A stretch of DNA of 9,304 bases, taken from positions 1 through 9,304 of the forward strand of contig JAJFLT010000147.1 of NCBI GenBank assembly GCA_021772555.1, written 5' to 3'. Shown piece after piece: positions 1 to 6,860 of the stretch. The notes under the pieces are model-generated. The model was not told the origin of the DNA. It did no database searches and worked only from the letters and a program-made list of their open reading frames with translations. A program made the translations under genes and the position numbers. Source of the DNA: Opitutales bacterium. Lineage in GTDB: Bacteria > Verrucomicrobiota > Verrucomicrobiia > Opitutales > UBA2987. Positions within the stretch are counted from its first letter, which is position 1. Each line of letters begins with the position of its first letter.

Positions 1-415
1 CGAATCCCCTCTGCTTTTTAACCTTGGGCCATTGACCCTCTTTCATGGTTTTATCGGATGCCCTTATGTTGCGGGCCAGATCGAGCATAAATCCAAAAGC
101 CAGTTCAGCCGTGGATTCGGTGGGCGCATCGGGTGTGTTCATCACACAAACTCCATGATCGGTGGCCAATTGCAAATCCACACTGTCGTAGCCGATACCG
201 AGCCGTGTCATTGATTTGAGTTTTTTGGCCCTTTCATAGGTCTCGCGCTTTTGGGCCGGAAAAACGGCGCCGATAAAGGCCACGTCGGCTTCCTCCAATT
301 CAACCAACGGATCTTCCGGGTGCGGGTTTTCCACCGGGCCGATTAATTGCGCCTCTTTTCTGACTATTTCCAGCGTTTCCGCGGGAACCCCCAAATCGTA
401 CCAAACTTTAATCAT
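1..415 (-). CDS. D-2-hydroxyacid dehydrogenase, NAD-dependent (N-terminal 138 residues, cut by window edge)
   Basis: The reading frame opens at an ATG at 413-415 and runs without a stop off the left edge, giving the first 138 residues. It belongs to the family of phosphoglycerate, lactate and glycerate dehydrogenases, cytosolic enzymes that interconvert 2-hydroxyacids and 2-oxoacids with NAD(P). The substrate-binding lobe is visible. Residues 71-80 read RLGIGYDSVD, the family's loop after the first parallel-strand domain. Residues 94-115 carry NTPDAPTESTAELAF followed by a helix ending in LAR, the family hallmark before the nucleotide-binding fold. The Gly-x-Gly-x-x-Gly loop and the catalytic Arg, Glu and His lie outside the window, so the substrate cannot be assigned. 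The leader is AT-rich with no Shine-Dalgarno motif. The gene is 91 bases downstream of the MFS gene on the same strand and may share its transcript or use the candidate promoter at 483-510. Confidence 0.9.
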   Translation of the reverse strand, partial: MIKVWYDLGVPAETLEIVRKEAQLIGPVENPHPEDPLVELEEADVAFIGAVFPAQKRETYERAKKLKSMTRLGIGYDSVDLQLATDHGVCVMNTPDAPTESTAELAFGFMLDLARNIRASDKTMKEGQWPKVKKQRGF

Positions 416-482
416 AATAATTGGAATACTAAATTGCCGTTTTCATTCATGCGGCATTTTTAAGATTTTTTATGTTAATAAA

Positions 483-510
483 ACCATACACGCGGATTGA
501 TAGAGGTCAA
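483..510 (-). promoter_or_regulatory. Candidate sigma-70 promoter for the hydroxyacid dehydrogenase
   Basis: On the minus strand TTGACC (505-510) is followed after 16 bases by TATGGT (483-488). The -35 matches consensus at five of six positions and the -10 at four of six. The -35 overlaps the stop codon of the MFS gene, and the start codon of the dehydrogenase is 67 bases further on. This is suggestive only, because the stretch is AT-rich and chance matches are likely. Confidence 0.3.
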
Positions 511-1916
511 AGAACGCTTTTCCAAGTCTTTAGTTCTTCCACCGTTTTAACATAGGGCTTGAGCGATAAAAAAAGGATACAGGCGGAAATGAGGTGGGCG
601 CCCACACCGACGCAAAAAAGCGAATAGCGCAACATCTGCAAATCTCTGAAAACGTGTTCCGTCAGGTAAGCAATGGCTGTGGGCCCCAGCCCCAACCCGA
701 GGATGTTGATGGCGAAGAGGTAGATGGCGGAGGCTTGCCCGCGCATTTGCGGCGGCATCATTTCCTGAATGGCGGCCGCGGCACATCCAAAAGGCATGGC
801 GCTGGCGAAAATGGTGGGAAAGATAAAGACCAGGGACCAGGTCGCCGACGGCATGAGAGGATAAAGAGCGCCGAAGGGCAGCCAGACGACCGAGGCAATG
901 AATATGGCCAGCATGTTGGCGCTTTTGTACCCCCGGCGGGTTAAATAATCAGCCAGCCTTCCCCCACAGAGCACCCCCATAGCACCCGCCGCCATGGTTA
1001 CGAGCCCGTACCAAATGCCTCCCTGCCCCGGGGACCAGCCGTAGGAGCGTCCCAAAAAAGCCAGGTCCCAGAACCCACCTGAATAGGCCGCCACGGAAAG
1101 AAAGGCCACCCCAAGATTATGGCAGAGAACCGTTTTCCAGTTTTTTCGCATGTAGCGTAAAACAGTTCTCACCGGTACCTGCCCGGCCTGTTTCCCTTTT
1201 ACGTGGATCGCGCCCCGGCGAACCGGTTCCTTCACCGTCCAAAGCAACGAGGTTAAAACCAGACCCGGCAGACCGACGGCAAAGAAGACAATCTGCCAGG
1301 GGCGGAGATCGCCCAGGACCGGGAATGGGACTCCCTCGCGAGCCGCCACCAGCTTTGTCGCCCAATCGAAAATAATGGCGCCTCCGGTAAATGCCGCACC
1401 CGAGCCGAAATAAATGCCCATTGAGTAAACGCTCAGGGCGGTAGCCAGTTTGTGCCGCGGAAAATAATCGGCGATGAGGGAGAATGCGGCCGGGGAAAGG
1501 GTCGCCTCGCCCACGCCCACGCCCATGCGCAAAAGGAGCAGTTGCCAGAATCGCCCGGCCAATCCGCAAAGAGTAGTCATGGCACTCCACAGGGCCACTC
1601 CGATTGCAATGATGCCTTTGCGATTATGGGAATCGGCCAATCGCCCAATGGGTATGCCGAAGAGGGTGTAAAAGATGACAAAACTCAACCCGCCAATATA
1701 GCTTACCTGCAGGTCGGTCAGCCCCAGGTCGGCCTTCATTGGCTCCACCAGCAGGGCGATAATCTGGCGGTCGACAAAGGAAAGGATATAAAAAACCATG
1801 AGCACCCCGACCACATACCAGGAGTAGTTCTCGGGTGGATAGGGTGGTTCCGGCTTGCTTTCACTATCGGCCGGAGCGTCGCCAGTATGTTCTTCAATGT
1901 CCATTGATTCAGCCAT
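507..1916 (-). CDS. Major facilitator superfamily transporter, Spinster-like
   Basis: This is a secondary transporter of the inner membrane, about 469 residues from the chosen ATG, with roughly 12 hydrophobic helices. Helix 1 ends in FVDRQ, the acidic-Arg pair typical of Spinster-like members. The loop after helix 2 has the MFS signature A as GRLADSHNRKG. Helix 4 to 5 carries GVGVGEATLSPAAFSLIADY, close to the consensus of the bacterial Spinster-like group. Residues just before helix 1 are acidic and proline-rich and probably cytosolic. The frame stays open to a GTG at 1980-1982, but that codon lies in a hairpin stem (1963-1982) and has no spaced ribosome site. ATGs at 1935-1937 and 1914-1916 are both possible, and none has a good Shine-Dalgarno. 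The substrate is unknown: the family covers sugars, hexuronates, lipids and organic acids. The neighbouring VOC gene ends upstream on the same strand, so the two may be co-transcribed. Confidence 0.88.
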   Translation of the reverse strand: MAESMDIEEHTGDAPADSESKPEPPYPPENYSWYVVGVLMVFYILSFVDRQIIALLVEPMKADLGLTDLQVSYIGGLSFVIFYTLFGIPIGRLADSHNRKGIIAIGVALWSAMTTLCGLAGRFWQLLLLRMGVGVGEATLSPAAFSLIADYFPRHKLATALSVYSMGIYFGSGAAFTGGAIIFDWATKLVAAREGVPFPVLGDLRPWQIVFFAVGLPGLVLTSLLWTVKEPVRRGAIHVKGKQAGQVPVRTVLRYMRKNWKTVLCHNLGVAFLSVAAYSGGFWDLAFLGRSYGWSPGQGGIWYGLVTMAAGAMGVLCGGRLADYLTRRGYKSANMLAIFIASVVWLPFGALYPLMPSATWSLVFIFPTIFASAMPFGCAAAAIQEMMPPQMRGQASAIYLFAINILGLGLGPTAIAYLTEHVFRDLQMLRYSLFCVGVGAHLISACILFLSLKPYVKTVEELKTWKSVL

Positions 1917-1962
1917 TGTGTCAGGGCACCGAAGCATTCCCCTCAACCCGGTTAAGTCAAGT

Positions 1963-1982
1963 GTGGAGCCGCCCCGCTCCAC
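1963..1982 (-). other. Perfect 7-bp hairpin in the leader of the MFS gene
   Basis: The minus strand reads GTGGAGC, a six-base loop GGGGCG, then GCTCCAC, a GC-rich inverted repeat. It lies between the stop of the VOC gene (1998) and the likely MFS start, with AGAGGT directly before it. No T-run follows, so it is not a standard terminator. It could stabilise the message or hide a ribosome site. That role is inference. Confidence 0.45.
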
Positions 1983-1997
1983 CTCTTTGCTATTCGA

Positions 1998-2375
1998 CTA
2001 TTGAGGACCGACCAAGGCGCAAACGGCTCCAGCAGGATCCTCAATTACGCACATGTGGGAATCGCCCAATTCGCGCGGCGGGCAGACAACCTTGCCACCT
2101 CGTTTTTCGCAATCTGCTACGGAAGCGGTCAGATTTTTAACATTAAAATAAACCATCCATTGCGGAGGAATTTGGGCATTGGTACCCCGGGCATGACAAA
2201 CACCGACTGCGCCTCCTTCATCCTCCGGCGATTTCATCACATAGTCGTCATATTCACCCATCGGCAAAGGCTCCACCTCAAACCCGACCACGGAACTATA
2301 AAAATCCCGCAGATCATCGGCTTTCCCCGTAGTCAAATCAATCCAGCAAACCCCGCCAATCTCTTTTGCGTACAT
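1998..2375 (-). CDS. VOC superfamily (glyoxalase/bleomycin-resistance fold) small protein
   Basis: This 125-residue cytosolic protein has the size and pattern of a two-module VOC protein. Module one starts GGVCWIDLTT (residues 7-16) and continues to DDLRDFYSSVVGFEVEPLP, the usual helix and 'FY...lGF' turn. Module two starts QWMVYFNVKNL, followed by a helix (ASVADCEKRGG) and the closing strand IEDPAGAVCALVGP. The classical metal ligands of glyoxalase I (His, Gln or Glu on strands 1, 4 and 8) are not clearly present: strand 1 offers Asp13, and the module-two strand offers aromatic residues. It is therefore more like the uncharacterised antigen/Cfp30B-type VOC proteins than a glyoxalase, and it may bind a small molecule rather than act as an enzyme. 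The leader is AT-rich without a Shine-Dalgarno. It lies 173 bases after the CbcL-like gene and just upstream of the MFS gene. Confidence 0.85.
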   Translation of the reverse strand: MYAKEIGGVCWIDLTTGKADDLRDFYSSVVGFEVEPLPMGEYDDYVMKSPEDEGGAVGVCHARGTNAQIPPQWMVYFNVKNLTASVADCEKRGGKVVCPPRELGDSHMCVIEDPAGAVCALVGPQ

Positions 2376-2521
2376 AAATAATTAATTTTTGAAAATTTCT
2401 TTTTCTTGGCAGTAACCGATAAGGTATTCGCTGGCAAATCTTTTCAATTTTCGATCCACCAAAATGAATTGCCAACTGCGCCTGAAAAACTTGCACAATT
2501 ATTTTGATACCGTTGAGAAAT

Positions 2522-2547
2522 CGGCAATGAACCCCGAGAGATTACCG
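2522..2547 (-). terminator. Weak hairpin just after the CbcL-like gene
   Basis: Directly after the TAG stop (2549-2551) the minus strand reads CGGTAAT, a 12-base loop, then ATTGCCG. This is a seven-pair stem with one G-U wobble. Only ATTTCT follows, not a T-run, so intrinsic termination would be inefficient. Its position at the end of the cytochrome cluster, before a 170-base gap, is what suggests a transcript end. Confidence 0.35.
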
Positions 2548-2548
2548 C

Positions 2549-4705
2549 CTAATGGGTAAAGTGGAGGGCCAAGGCGTAGATGATGAGGAAGAGCAGGATG
2601 AGCCCGAGGCCGAAGAATAGGTAGCCGAAAGTGCGGGCGATGTTTTTCCAGCGTTCCCATTCGTCTTTTACACGAAAATCGTCGAGCCTGCCTTCCGCTA
2701 CCAATCGATCGTACCAGCGTTTGCGCTCATGCAGCATTTCCACCTTGGGAATGCGGCCTGAGAAGATGACCGTATCCATGGGAAACTTCTCGATGCGGAA
2801 ATGGGTGTTGAAAAAATGAAAAGTGAAGATGAATCCGGCCGCCAGGAGAGCCTCGTCTGAATGCACGATGAGGGCCACGTTGATAGCCCAACCGGGCAAA
2901 AACTCGGAAAAAAATTGAGGGAACCATAAGATGAGTCCAGAAAAGCCGATAATGGCAACACCCCAGAATACGGCGAAATAGTCGAATTTCTCCCAATAGG
3001 TCCAACGATCGAACTGTGGCTGTGGGCCGCGTCCGGCAAACCATTTTATATGGGCAACCAAATCCCGCCAATCGGCCAGGCTGGGAACCATCGAATCGGG
3101 TCCAAAGATGCCGTTCCAGGCTTTCTTCCAGGGAATCTTCCTTCTCCCGTTTTCATCCTTGGTCCGATAGTTCTTGGCAAACCACTTCCAAGTTTTTCCA
3201 GCCAAGCTGCCCAAGTGCAAAGCGAAATAGAGAAACGTTACAATGGCGCCGAAATGATGCAGGGAGCGAGCCACTTCCACCCCGCCGATCATATTGAGCA
3301 GGACCTTGGCCCAATCGGCATAATAAAACTTAAGGGGCATTCCGGTGAAAACGAGGAGGAGAAAACTGGTTACCACCATGAGGTGGAGAAAACGTTCAAA
3401 GGGAGTAAAGCGGGTGAACCATTCTTTCTCCTCTTTGGCCTGCAGGCGGGCTTGGCGAAAGCTTTTCGAGTCGCTGACAAACAATCTCAGCGCCCGGTAG
3501 AACCAGGCGGAGGTGTGTAGACCGAAAACCAGAAATACGCCGCCCAGAAGCGAGGTCATGAATATAAAGGCGAAAAAAAGTGTCGGATAATTTTCGGCGT
3601 CCAGAGGATCGGCGTGAGGCAGGTATTCAGCGAAACCACCATTGGAGCCGGGATGGCAACTGCTGCAAGTTGCCACAATATTGTCGGCGGAAAGTTTGGA
3701 GTGCGGATCGGTCGAGGGAAGCACGTCGTGAGCCCCATGACAGTCGTAACAGGCGGCCACTTCGACGGCTTGGTTGGGACGGCCCAGTGCCAGGGCTTTA
3801 CCGTGATAAGTGTCTTTGTAACGAACCAGTCGATCTTCGTGGCATTGACCGCAGCGCATATCGCTGAGTGCTTTATACTCGATTGCGTCGGTTGGTTCAA
3901 TCCCGTGCGCGGTGTGGCAATCGGTGCAAACAGGCCTGTCTTTTCCGCCATTGGTCATCAAATCTCCATGGATGCTTTGATTGAAAGTTTCTTCCACTCC
4001 GACATGGCACTTGCCGCAAGTCTCGGCAATTTGAGCCCGGTTGATAGGCGAGTCCGGATGAAGGCTCCGGTGAATATCGTGCACCCCGTGGCAATCGTTG
4101 CATGATGGGGCCACCACGAGACCCATTTTCAATAGACCGCGTCCGTGAATACTTTCCAGATAGAGTGATTCCACATGAGGGTATTTCATGTCGAATTCTT
4201 CCGTAATATCCGGGTTTTCATGGCAACGAGCACAGGTAAAAGGGAGGTTCAGTTTGAAAACCGGGGAACTCAGATCATTGACCGGCTGCATGTAATGGGA
4301 CCCATGGCAGTCGGCGCAGGAAGCGGCAGAAGTAGCGCCGGTGCCGCGGCTGGCCCCGTGGATGCTCATGGCGTAGTCTTTTTCCACATCGTCATGACAT
4401 TCCGCGCAGTTGACCGGGGCCAATTTCGGGGCGTGCCCCATCTTCTCGATGTCCAGATGACAATCGACACAATCGAAGATTCCATGCACCGAGTCATCGA
4501 ATCGGTCGCTTTCAAGTTTCAGCTTGGAAACCTTTAACCCCTCCTCGATGTCCGCGGGCGGAGGACTGCCGTGGCATTGCAGGCAGCCGTCGGAAGGCAA
4601 TGCGGCAATTGCAGTATTGAGGCCGAAAGTTATTAACGCAAAGACCAAGGCCAGTCGGTATTTTAACCCAACCGGTCGGTGAGAGAGTTCACGGCAGGAA
4701 CTCAT
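2549..4705 (-). CDS. CbcL-like inner-membrane cytochrome: 11-heme cytochrome c fused to a di-heme cytochrome b domain
   Basis: The 718-residue protein has three parts. A Sec signal/anchor spans about residues 14-35. A periplasmic domain to about residue 365 has eleven CxxCH sites, starting at 41, 79, 100, 130, 158, 202, 230, 260, 285, 319 and 347. Several are followed by HGxH, and five [ST]-x-HG motifs near 72, 114, 185, 244 and 299 probably supply distal histidines for bis-His haems. A membrane domain follows with six helices, near 374-395, 437-457, 480-502, 574-594, 606-632 and 690-714. Candidate haem b ligands are His441, His483/484, His615 and His630, in the pattern of FdnI/HydC-type cytochrome b. 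This is the layout of Geobacter CbcL, a menaquinol oxidase for low-potential extracellular acceptors, which as I recall has nine c-haems. Function by analogy: take electrons from menaquinol and pass them to periplasmic cytochromes. The start ATG has GAGGGG 12 bases upstream, a long spacing. It follows the heptaheme gene by 110 bases. An oxidoreductase cytochrome b partner for a reductase is the alternative. Confidence 0.9.
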   Translation of the reverse strand: MSSCRELSHRPVGLKYRLALVFALITFGLNTAIAALPSDGCLQCHGSPPPADIEEGLKVSKLKLESDRFDDSVHGIFDCVDCHLDIEKMGHAPKLAPVNCAECHDDVEKDYAMSIHGASRGTGATSAASCADCHGSHYMQPVNDLSSPVFKLNLPFTCARCHENPDITEEFDMKYPHVESLYLESIHGRGLLKMGLVVAPSCNDCHGVHDIHRSLHPDSPINRAQIAETCGKCHVGVEETFNQSIHGDLMTNGGKDRPVCTDCHTAHGIEPTDAIEYKALSDMRCGQCHEDRLVRYKDTYHGKALALGRPNQAVEVAACYDCHGAHDVLPSTDPHSKLSADNIVATCSSCHPGSNGGFAEYLPHADPLDAENYPTLFFAFIFMTSLLGGVFLVFGLHTSAWFYRALRLFVSDSKSFRQARLQAKEEKEWFTRFTPFERFLHLMVVTSFLLLVFTGMPLKFYYADWAKVLLNMIGGVEVARSLHHFGAIVTFLYFALHLGSLAGKTWKWFAKNYRTKDENGRRKIPWKKAWNGIFGPDSMVPSLADWRDLVAHIKWFAGRGPQPQFDRWTYWEKFDYFAVFWGVAIIGFSGLILWFPQFFSEFLPGWAINVALIVHSDEALLAAGFIFTFHFFNTHFRIEKFPMDTVIFSGRIPKVEMLHERKRWYDRLVAEGRLDDFRVKDEWERWKNIARTFGYLFFGLGLILLFLIIYALALHFTH

Positions 4706-4760
4706 GCTTTTAATTTTCCCCTCTGTTTCTTCTAACTATGCCGTCGAAATTCGCGGCCTG

Positions 4761-4786
4761 AGGCTCCAGCACTTGGCGAGGAGCCT
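4761..4786 (-). other. Intercistronic hairpin between the two large cytochrome genes
   Basis: The minus strand reads AGGCTCC, a 12-base loop, then GGAGCCT: a perfect seven-pair GC-rich stem inside the 110-base gap. No T-run follows, so it is unlikely to stop transcription. Such hairpins in operons can mark processing or stabilise one segment, which would allow different amounts of the two proteins. That role is inference. Confidence 0.4.
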
Positions 4787-4801
4787 GTTTAAATCCCCAT
4801 G

Positions 4802-4807
4802 ATTATA
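4802..4807 (-). promoter_or_regulatory. Perfect -10 hexamer without a -35, upstream of the CbcL-like gene
   Basis: TATAAT occurs on the minus strand 9 bases after the stop of the heptaheme gene and about 97 bases before the CbcL-like start. The six bases 17 upstream read GGAGCT, which is not a -35. An internal or activator-dependent promoter is possible, but a chance match in AT-rich sequence is as likely. Confidence 0.2.
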
Positions 4808-4815
4808 AATTGTCA

Positions 4816-6321
4816 TCACTGCAAAGCTCCCGTGTGGCAATCGCTGCAGGTCAGTCCCAGGAAATCTCCGTCCGGATGATCGAACTCCAGACCCTTGGGC
4901 GCCAACAGGTTCAGTTCTTCACCCTTACCCTGTGCGATAATGGTGTGACAAGCGTTGCAATCGTCCGCCTTGATATTGAGCAAACCGTCCGCAGAAGAAT
5001 GCAGGCCATCGTGGCAGCGGAAGCAACCGAGCCAGTCTTTATGCCCGATATTGTTGGGATAAACCTGCCAGTTTGCCTTCATCTCCGGAAAAAAATTGTT
5101 GCTGTAGATTTGCTGCACCGCATCGATGGTGGACCCGACCCGCGGATCATCTCCATAATGCCGGTTGAGTTCGGTGGCTATTTTTTGCGAGGCTTCCGTC
5201 TCTGTGGCGTATTCCGCCGTCAGCGCCTCCACCGCCCGCCTTTTGAGGGCGGGCAGACTGCTGTCGAGGATCCCTACACTCATGGCGAGGTCAACGGCGT
5301 CGTTGGGCGACTTGAAAATGTGGGCCGGTCGGTTATGGCAATCCATGCAATCCATAACGTTTATAGCGGATGCTTCCGGTTCTCCCTGAAATTCTTCCGT
5401 GCGGTAAACCGTCACTACCCCCTGTGGATTAGTCACCCGCACCCAGGGAATGTTTTGTTTCTGTTTGTCGGCTGCATAGTACTCGATCTTGTTATTTACA
5501 TTCATGTGCCAGTGAATGCCCCCGATGGGTCCTTGAGTGGCGTCACCGCCACCTACCTTGAGGGAGAGCCGAACCGAATAGGGCGTATTCTCCTTGTCTG
5601 CCAAAAAATGGTTGTAGGTGCGGTCCAGGTTGCCCACATACATGGGTGGCCAATGGCATTGCTCGCAGGTTTCCTGGGCCGGTCTTAAGTTGGAAATGGG
5701 TGTCTTGATGGGCCGAGGATATTTGTCGAAAGCAGTGGCGTAAACCTGATAGGCTCCACTGATTTTGGATTTTACGTACCAATTGGCACCGGAGCCGATA
5801 TGGCATTCGGAGCAGGAGACCCTGGCATGGGGTGAATGCATGTAGGTAACAAATTCAGGCTTCATGACCTCGTGGCAGGCTTGCCCGCAAAATACCACCG
5901 ATTCCGTAAAATGATACGTCTGGTAGCTACCGATGGCGGTGAGGAGCAAAAAGATGGAGGCACCAACGGCAAAGAGAACGAGGTCTTTCTTGTATCGCCG
6001 CCGGGTTAATTGTACCTCCTTCGGCAACAACTCTCCGCGCGCTGTGGCACGGGCGATTTTGCTGCGCCGGATGACCGCCCCGACAATGAGGAGACTTGTC
6101 CCGATAACGAGAAATACGGGGGCCACCAGATAGGCCAAAATCCCCATGTAGGGATTGCTGTGGCCCGTCATCATGTCGATGGCGAATAGAAGCATGAAGG
6201 CAAAAAGGCTTCCGAACGCCACAATGACGCCGCTCAGGCTTATCCAGTTGCGGAAAATGGAAGCTCGTTTATAGGCCGGCTGCTCTTCGGGAACTGCTTC
6301 GTCTGGATTCACCTCGGTCAT
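4816..6321 (-). CDS. ImcH-like heptaheme NapC/NirT-family inner-membrane cytochrome c
   Basis: This 501-residue membrane-anchored cytochrome has three N-terminal hydrophobic helices at about 27-50, 58-84 and 112-133, then a periplasmic domain with seven haem sites. The first is CGQACH (145-150), a CX3CH spacing. Six normal CxxCH sites start at 170, 219, 325, 433, 455 and 492. The NapC/NirT-type core is clear: VMKPEF, SPHARVSCSECHIGSGANWY, then a Lys-rich SKISGAYQVY and RPAQETCEQCHWP. Three helices plus seven haems is the layout of ImcH, the Geobacter quinol oxidase needed for high-potential extracellular acceptors. The related NapC and NrfH proteins also oxidise menaquinol and feed periplasmic partners. 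There is no catalytic subunit such as NapA or NrfA beside it. The start ATG lacks a Shine-Dalgarno. It lies 107 bases after the monoheme cytochrome gene and 110 before the CbcL-like gene, all on one strand, which suggests one transcript. Confidence 0.9.
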   Translation of the reverse strand: MTEVNPDEAVPEEQPAYKRASIFRNWISLSGVIVAFGSLFAFMLLFAIDMMTGHSNPYMGILAYLVAPVFLVIGTSLLIVGAVIRRSKIARATARGELLPKEVQLTRRRYKKDLVLFAVGASIFLLLTAIGSYQTYHFTESVVFCGQACHEVMKPEFVTYMHSPHARVSCSECHIGSGANWYVKSKISGAYQVYATAFDKYPRPIKTPISNLRPAQETCEQCHWPPMYVGNLDRTYNHFLADKENTPYSVRLSLKVGGGDATQGPIGGIHWHMNVNNKIEYYAADKQKQNIPWVRVTNPQGVVTVYRTEEFQGEPEASAINVMDCMDCHNRPAHIFKSPNDAVDLAMSVGILDSSLPALKRRAVEALTAEYATETEASQKIATELNRHYGDDPRVGSTIDAVQQIYSNNFFPEMKANWQVYPNNIGHKDWLGCFRCHDGLHSSADGLLNIKADDCNACHTIIAQGKGEELNLLAPKGLEFDHPDGDFLGLTCSDCHTGALQ

Positions 6322-6369
6322 TTCTGTTGCACTTTCGAGTTTTGATTCAATGTAAATACACCGCAGCCT

Positions 6370-6398
6370 TTACCCACAGATGCCTGACAGGAGGGTAA
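6370..6398 (-). other. Weak six-pair inverted repeat between the monoheme and heptaheme genes
   Basis: The minus strand carries TTACCC (6393-6398) and, after a 17-base gap, GGGTAA (6370-6375). The loop is long and no T-run follows. It may be part of leader structure for the heptaheme gene or chance. Confidence 0.2.
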
Positions 6399-6428
6399 CT
6401 TTCGGAGGTAGTGCGGGCGCGGGGCGGT

Positions 6429-6770
6429 TTATTCGCCCATAGCGCGGATATAGACCACGAGGGCATTGATATCCTCGTCGGACAACTTTTCGGCATAAGG
6501 CTTCATGAGGAATTTTTCGCCTTTCTTCACTCCATCTTTGATGGCGTCGAAAACTTCCTCGTCCGTAAACGCCTCTTGAAACTCGGCCTTGGTATAGTCT
6601 TTTAGCTTCAGCTTCATACCAGCCTTGGTTTTCGCTTTGCCATCAGCCCCGTGGCATTTGGCGCATTGTGATTTCCAGTTATCTTCGACACTTTCACCCT
6701 CAGCCATGGCCTGCCAAGGCAGAATGGACAGGCCGATCATTAGCGCAATTATTTTAGCCAGTTTGTGCAT
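6429..6770 (-). CDS. Small monoheme class I cytochrome c, exported
   Basis: This is a 113-residue periplasmic electron carrier. Residues 1-23 form a signal peptide: Lys near the start, a hydrophobic run IIALMIGLSILPW, and a probable cleavage after AMA. The mature protein of about 90 residues has one CAKCH site at 36-40 with the class I sequence 'CHGADGKA'. Met89 in FLMKPY is the likely sixth haem ligand, followed by the usual LSDEDINALVVYIRAM C-terminal helix. The start chosen is the ATG at 6768-6770, because AAAGGA sits 8 bases upstream. A longer frame to 6797 adds nine residues (MKRSERNIR) with no ribosome site. It is the first gene after a strong promoter and precedes the two large cytochrome genes, so it may accept electrons from one or both. 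No fused catalytic domain is present. Confidence 0.92.
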   Translation of the reverse strand: MHKLAKIIALMIGLSILPWQAMAEGESVEDNWKSQCAKCHGADGKAKTKAGMKLKLKDYTKAEFQEAFTDEEVFDAIKDGVKKGEKFLMKPYAEKLSDEDINALVVYIRAMGE

Positions 6771-6778
6771 CCGTATGT

Positions 6779-6784
6779 TCCTTT
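6779..6784 (-). promoter_or_regulatory. Shine-Dalgarno of the monoheme cytochrome gene
   Basis: AAAGGA on the minus strand lies 8 bases before the ATG at 6768-6770. It decides that start over the in-frame ATG at 6797. It is the only well-spaced Shine-Dalgarno in the window. Confidence 0.65.
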
Positions 6785-6816
6785 CGCTCCTTTTCATGGA
6801 AATGTATTATTCTGCT

Positions 6817-6828
6817 GCCCCGTAGGGC
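6817..6828 (-). other. UNCG-type tetraloop hairpin in the cytochrome 5' leader
   Basis: On the minus strand GCCC and GGGC pair around a TACG loop, which is UACG in RNA, a very stable UNCG-class tetraloop closed by C-G. It lies in the presumed leader, between the promoter and the start codon. The stem has only four pairs, so it may be chance. Confidence 0.35.
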
Positions 6829-6860
6829 CGGAATCGAGTTTTGTCTCCTTTTTCAGGGCC

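Noticed and set aside
432..470. TGCCG/CGGCA inverted repeat with a following T-run on the plus strand, as a terminator
   Set aside because: Both flanking genes are on the minus strand, the stem is only five pairs with a 12-base loop, and the T-run is on the wrong side for them.
2001..2381. 126-residue plus-strand frame covering the VOC gene in antisense
   Set aside because: The minus-strand product has a clear VOC fold pattern. The plus-strand product has no recognisable motif.
3614..4105. 163-residue plus-strand frame opposite the haem-rich part of the CbcL-like gene
   Set aside because: Repeated CxxCH codons on the minus strand leave open frames opposite. No domain or start signal supports this one.
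4810..5688. 292-residue open frame on the plus strand, antisense to the heptaheme cytochrome
   Set aside because: It lies entirely opposite a gene with seven haem motifs in frame, has no recognisable domain and no ribosome site. It is a by-product of codon use on the other strand.
2549..6770. Dissimilatory nitrate or nitrite reductase operon (nap/nrf)
   Set aside because: Only the NapC-like membrane part is similar. No molybdenum enzyme, NrfA-type catalytic haem (CxxCK) or iron-sulphur subunit is present in the window.
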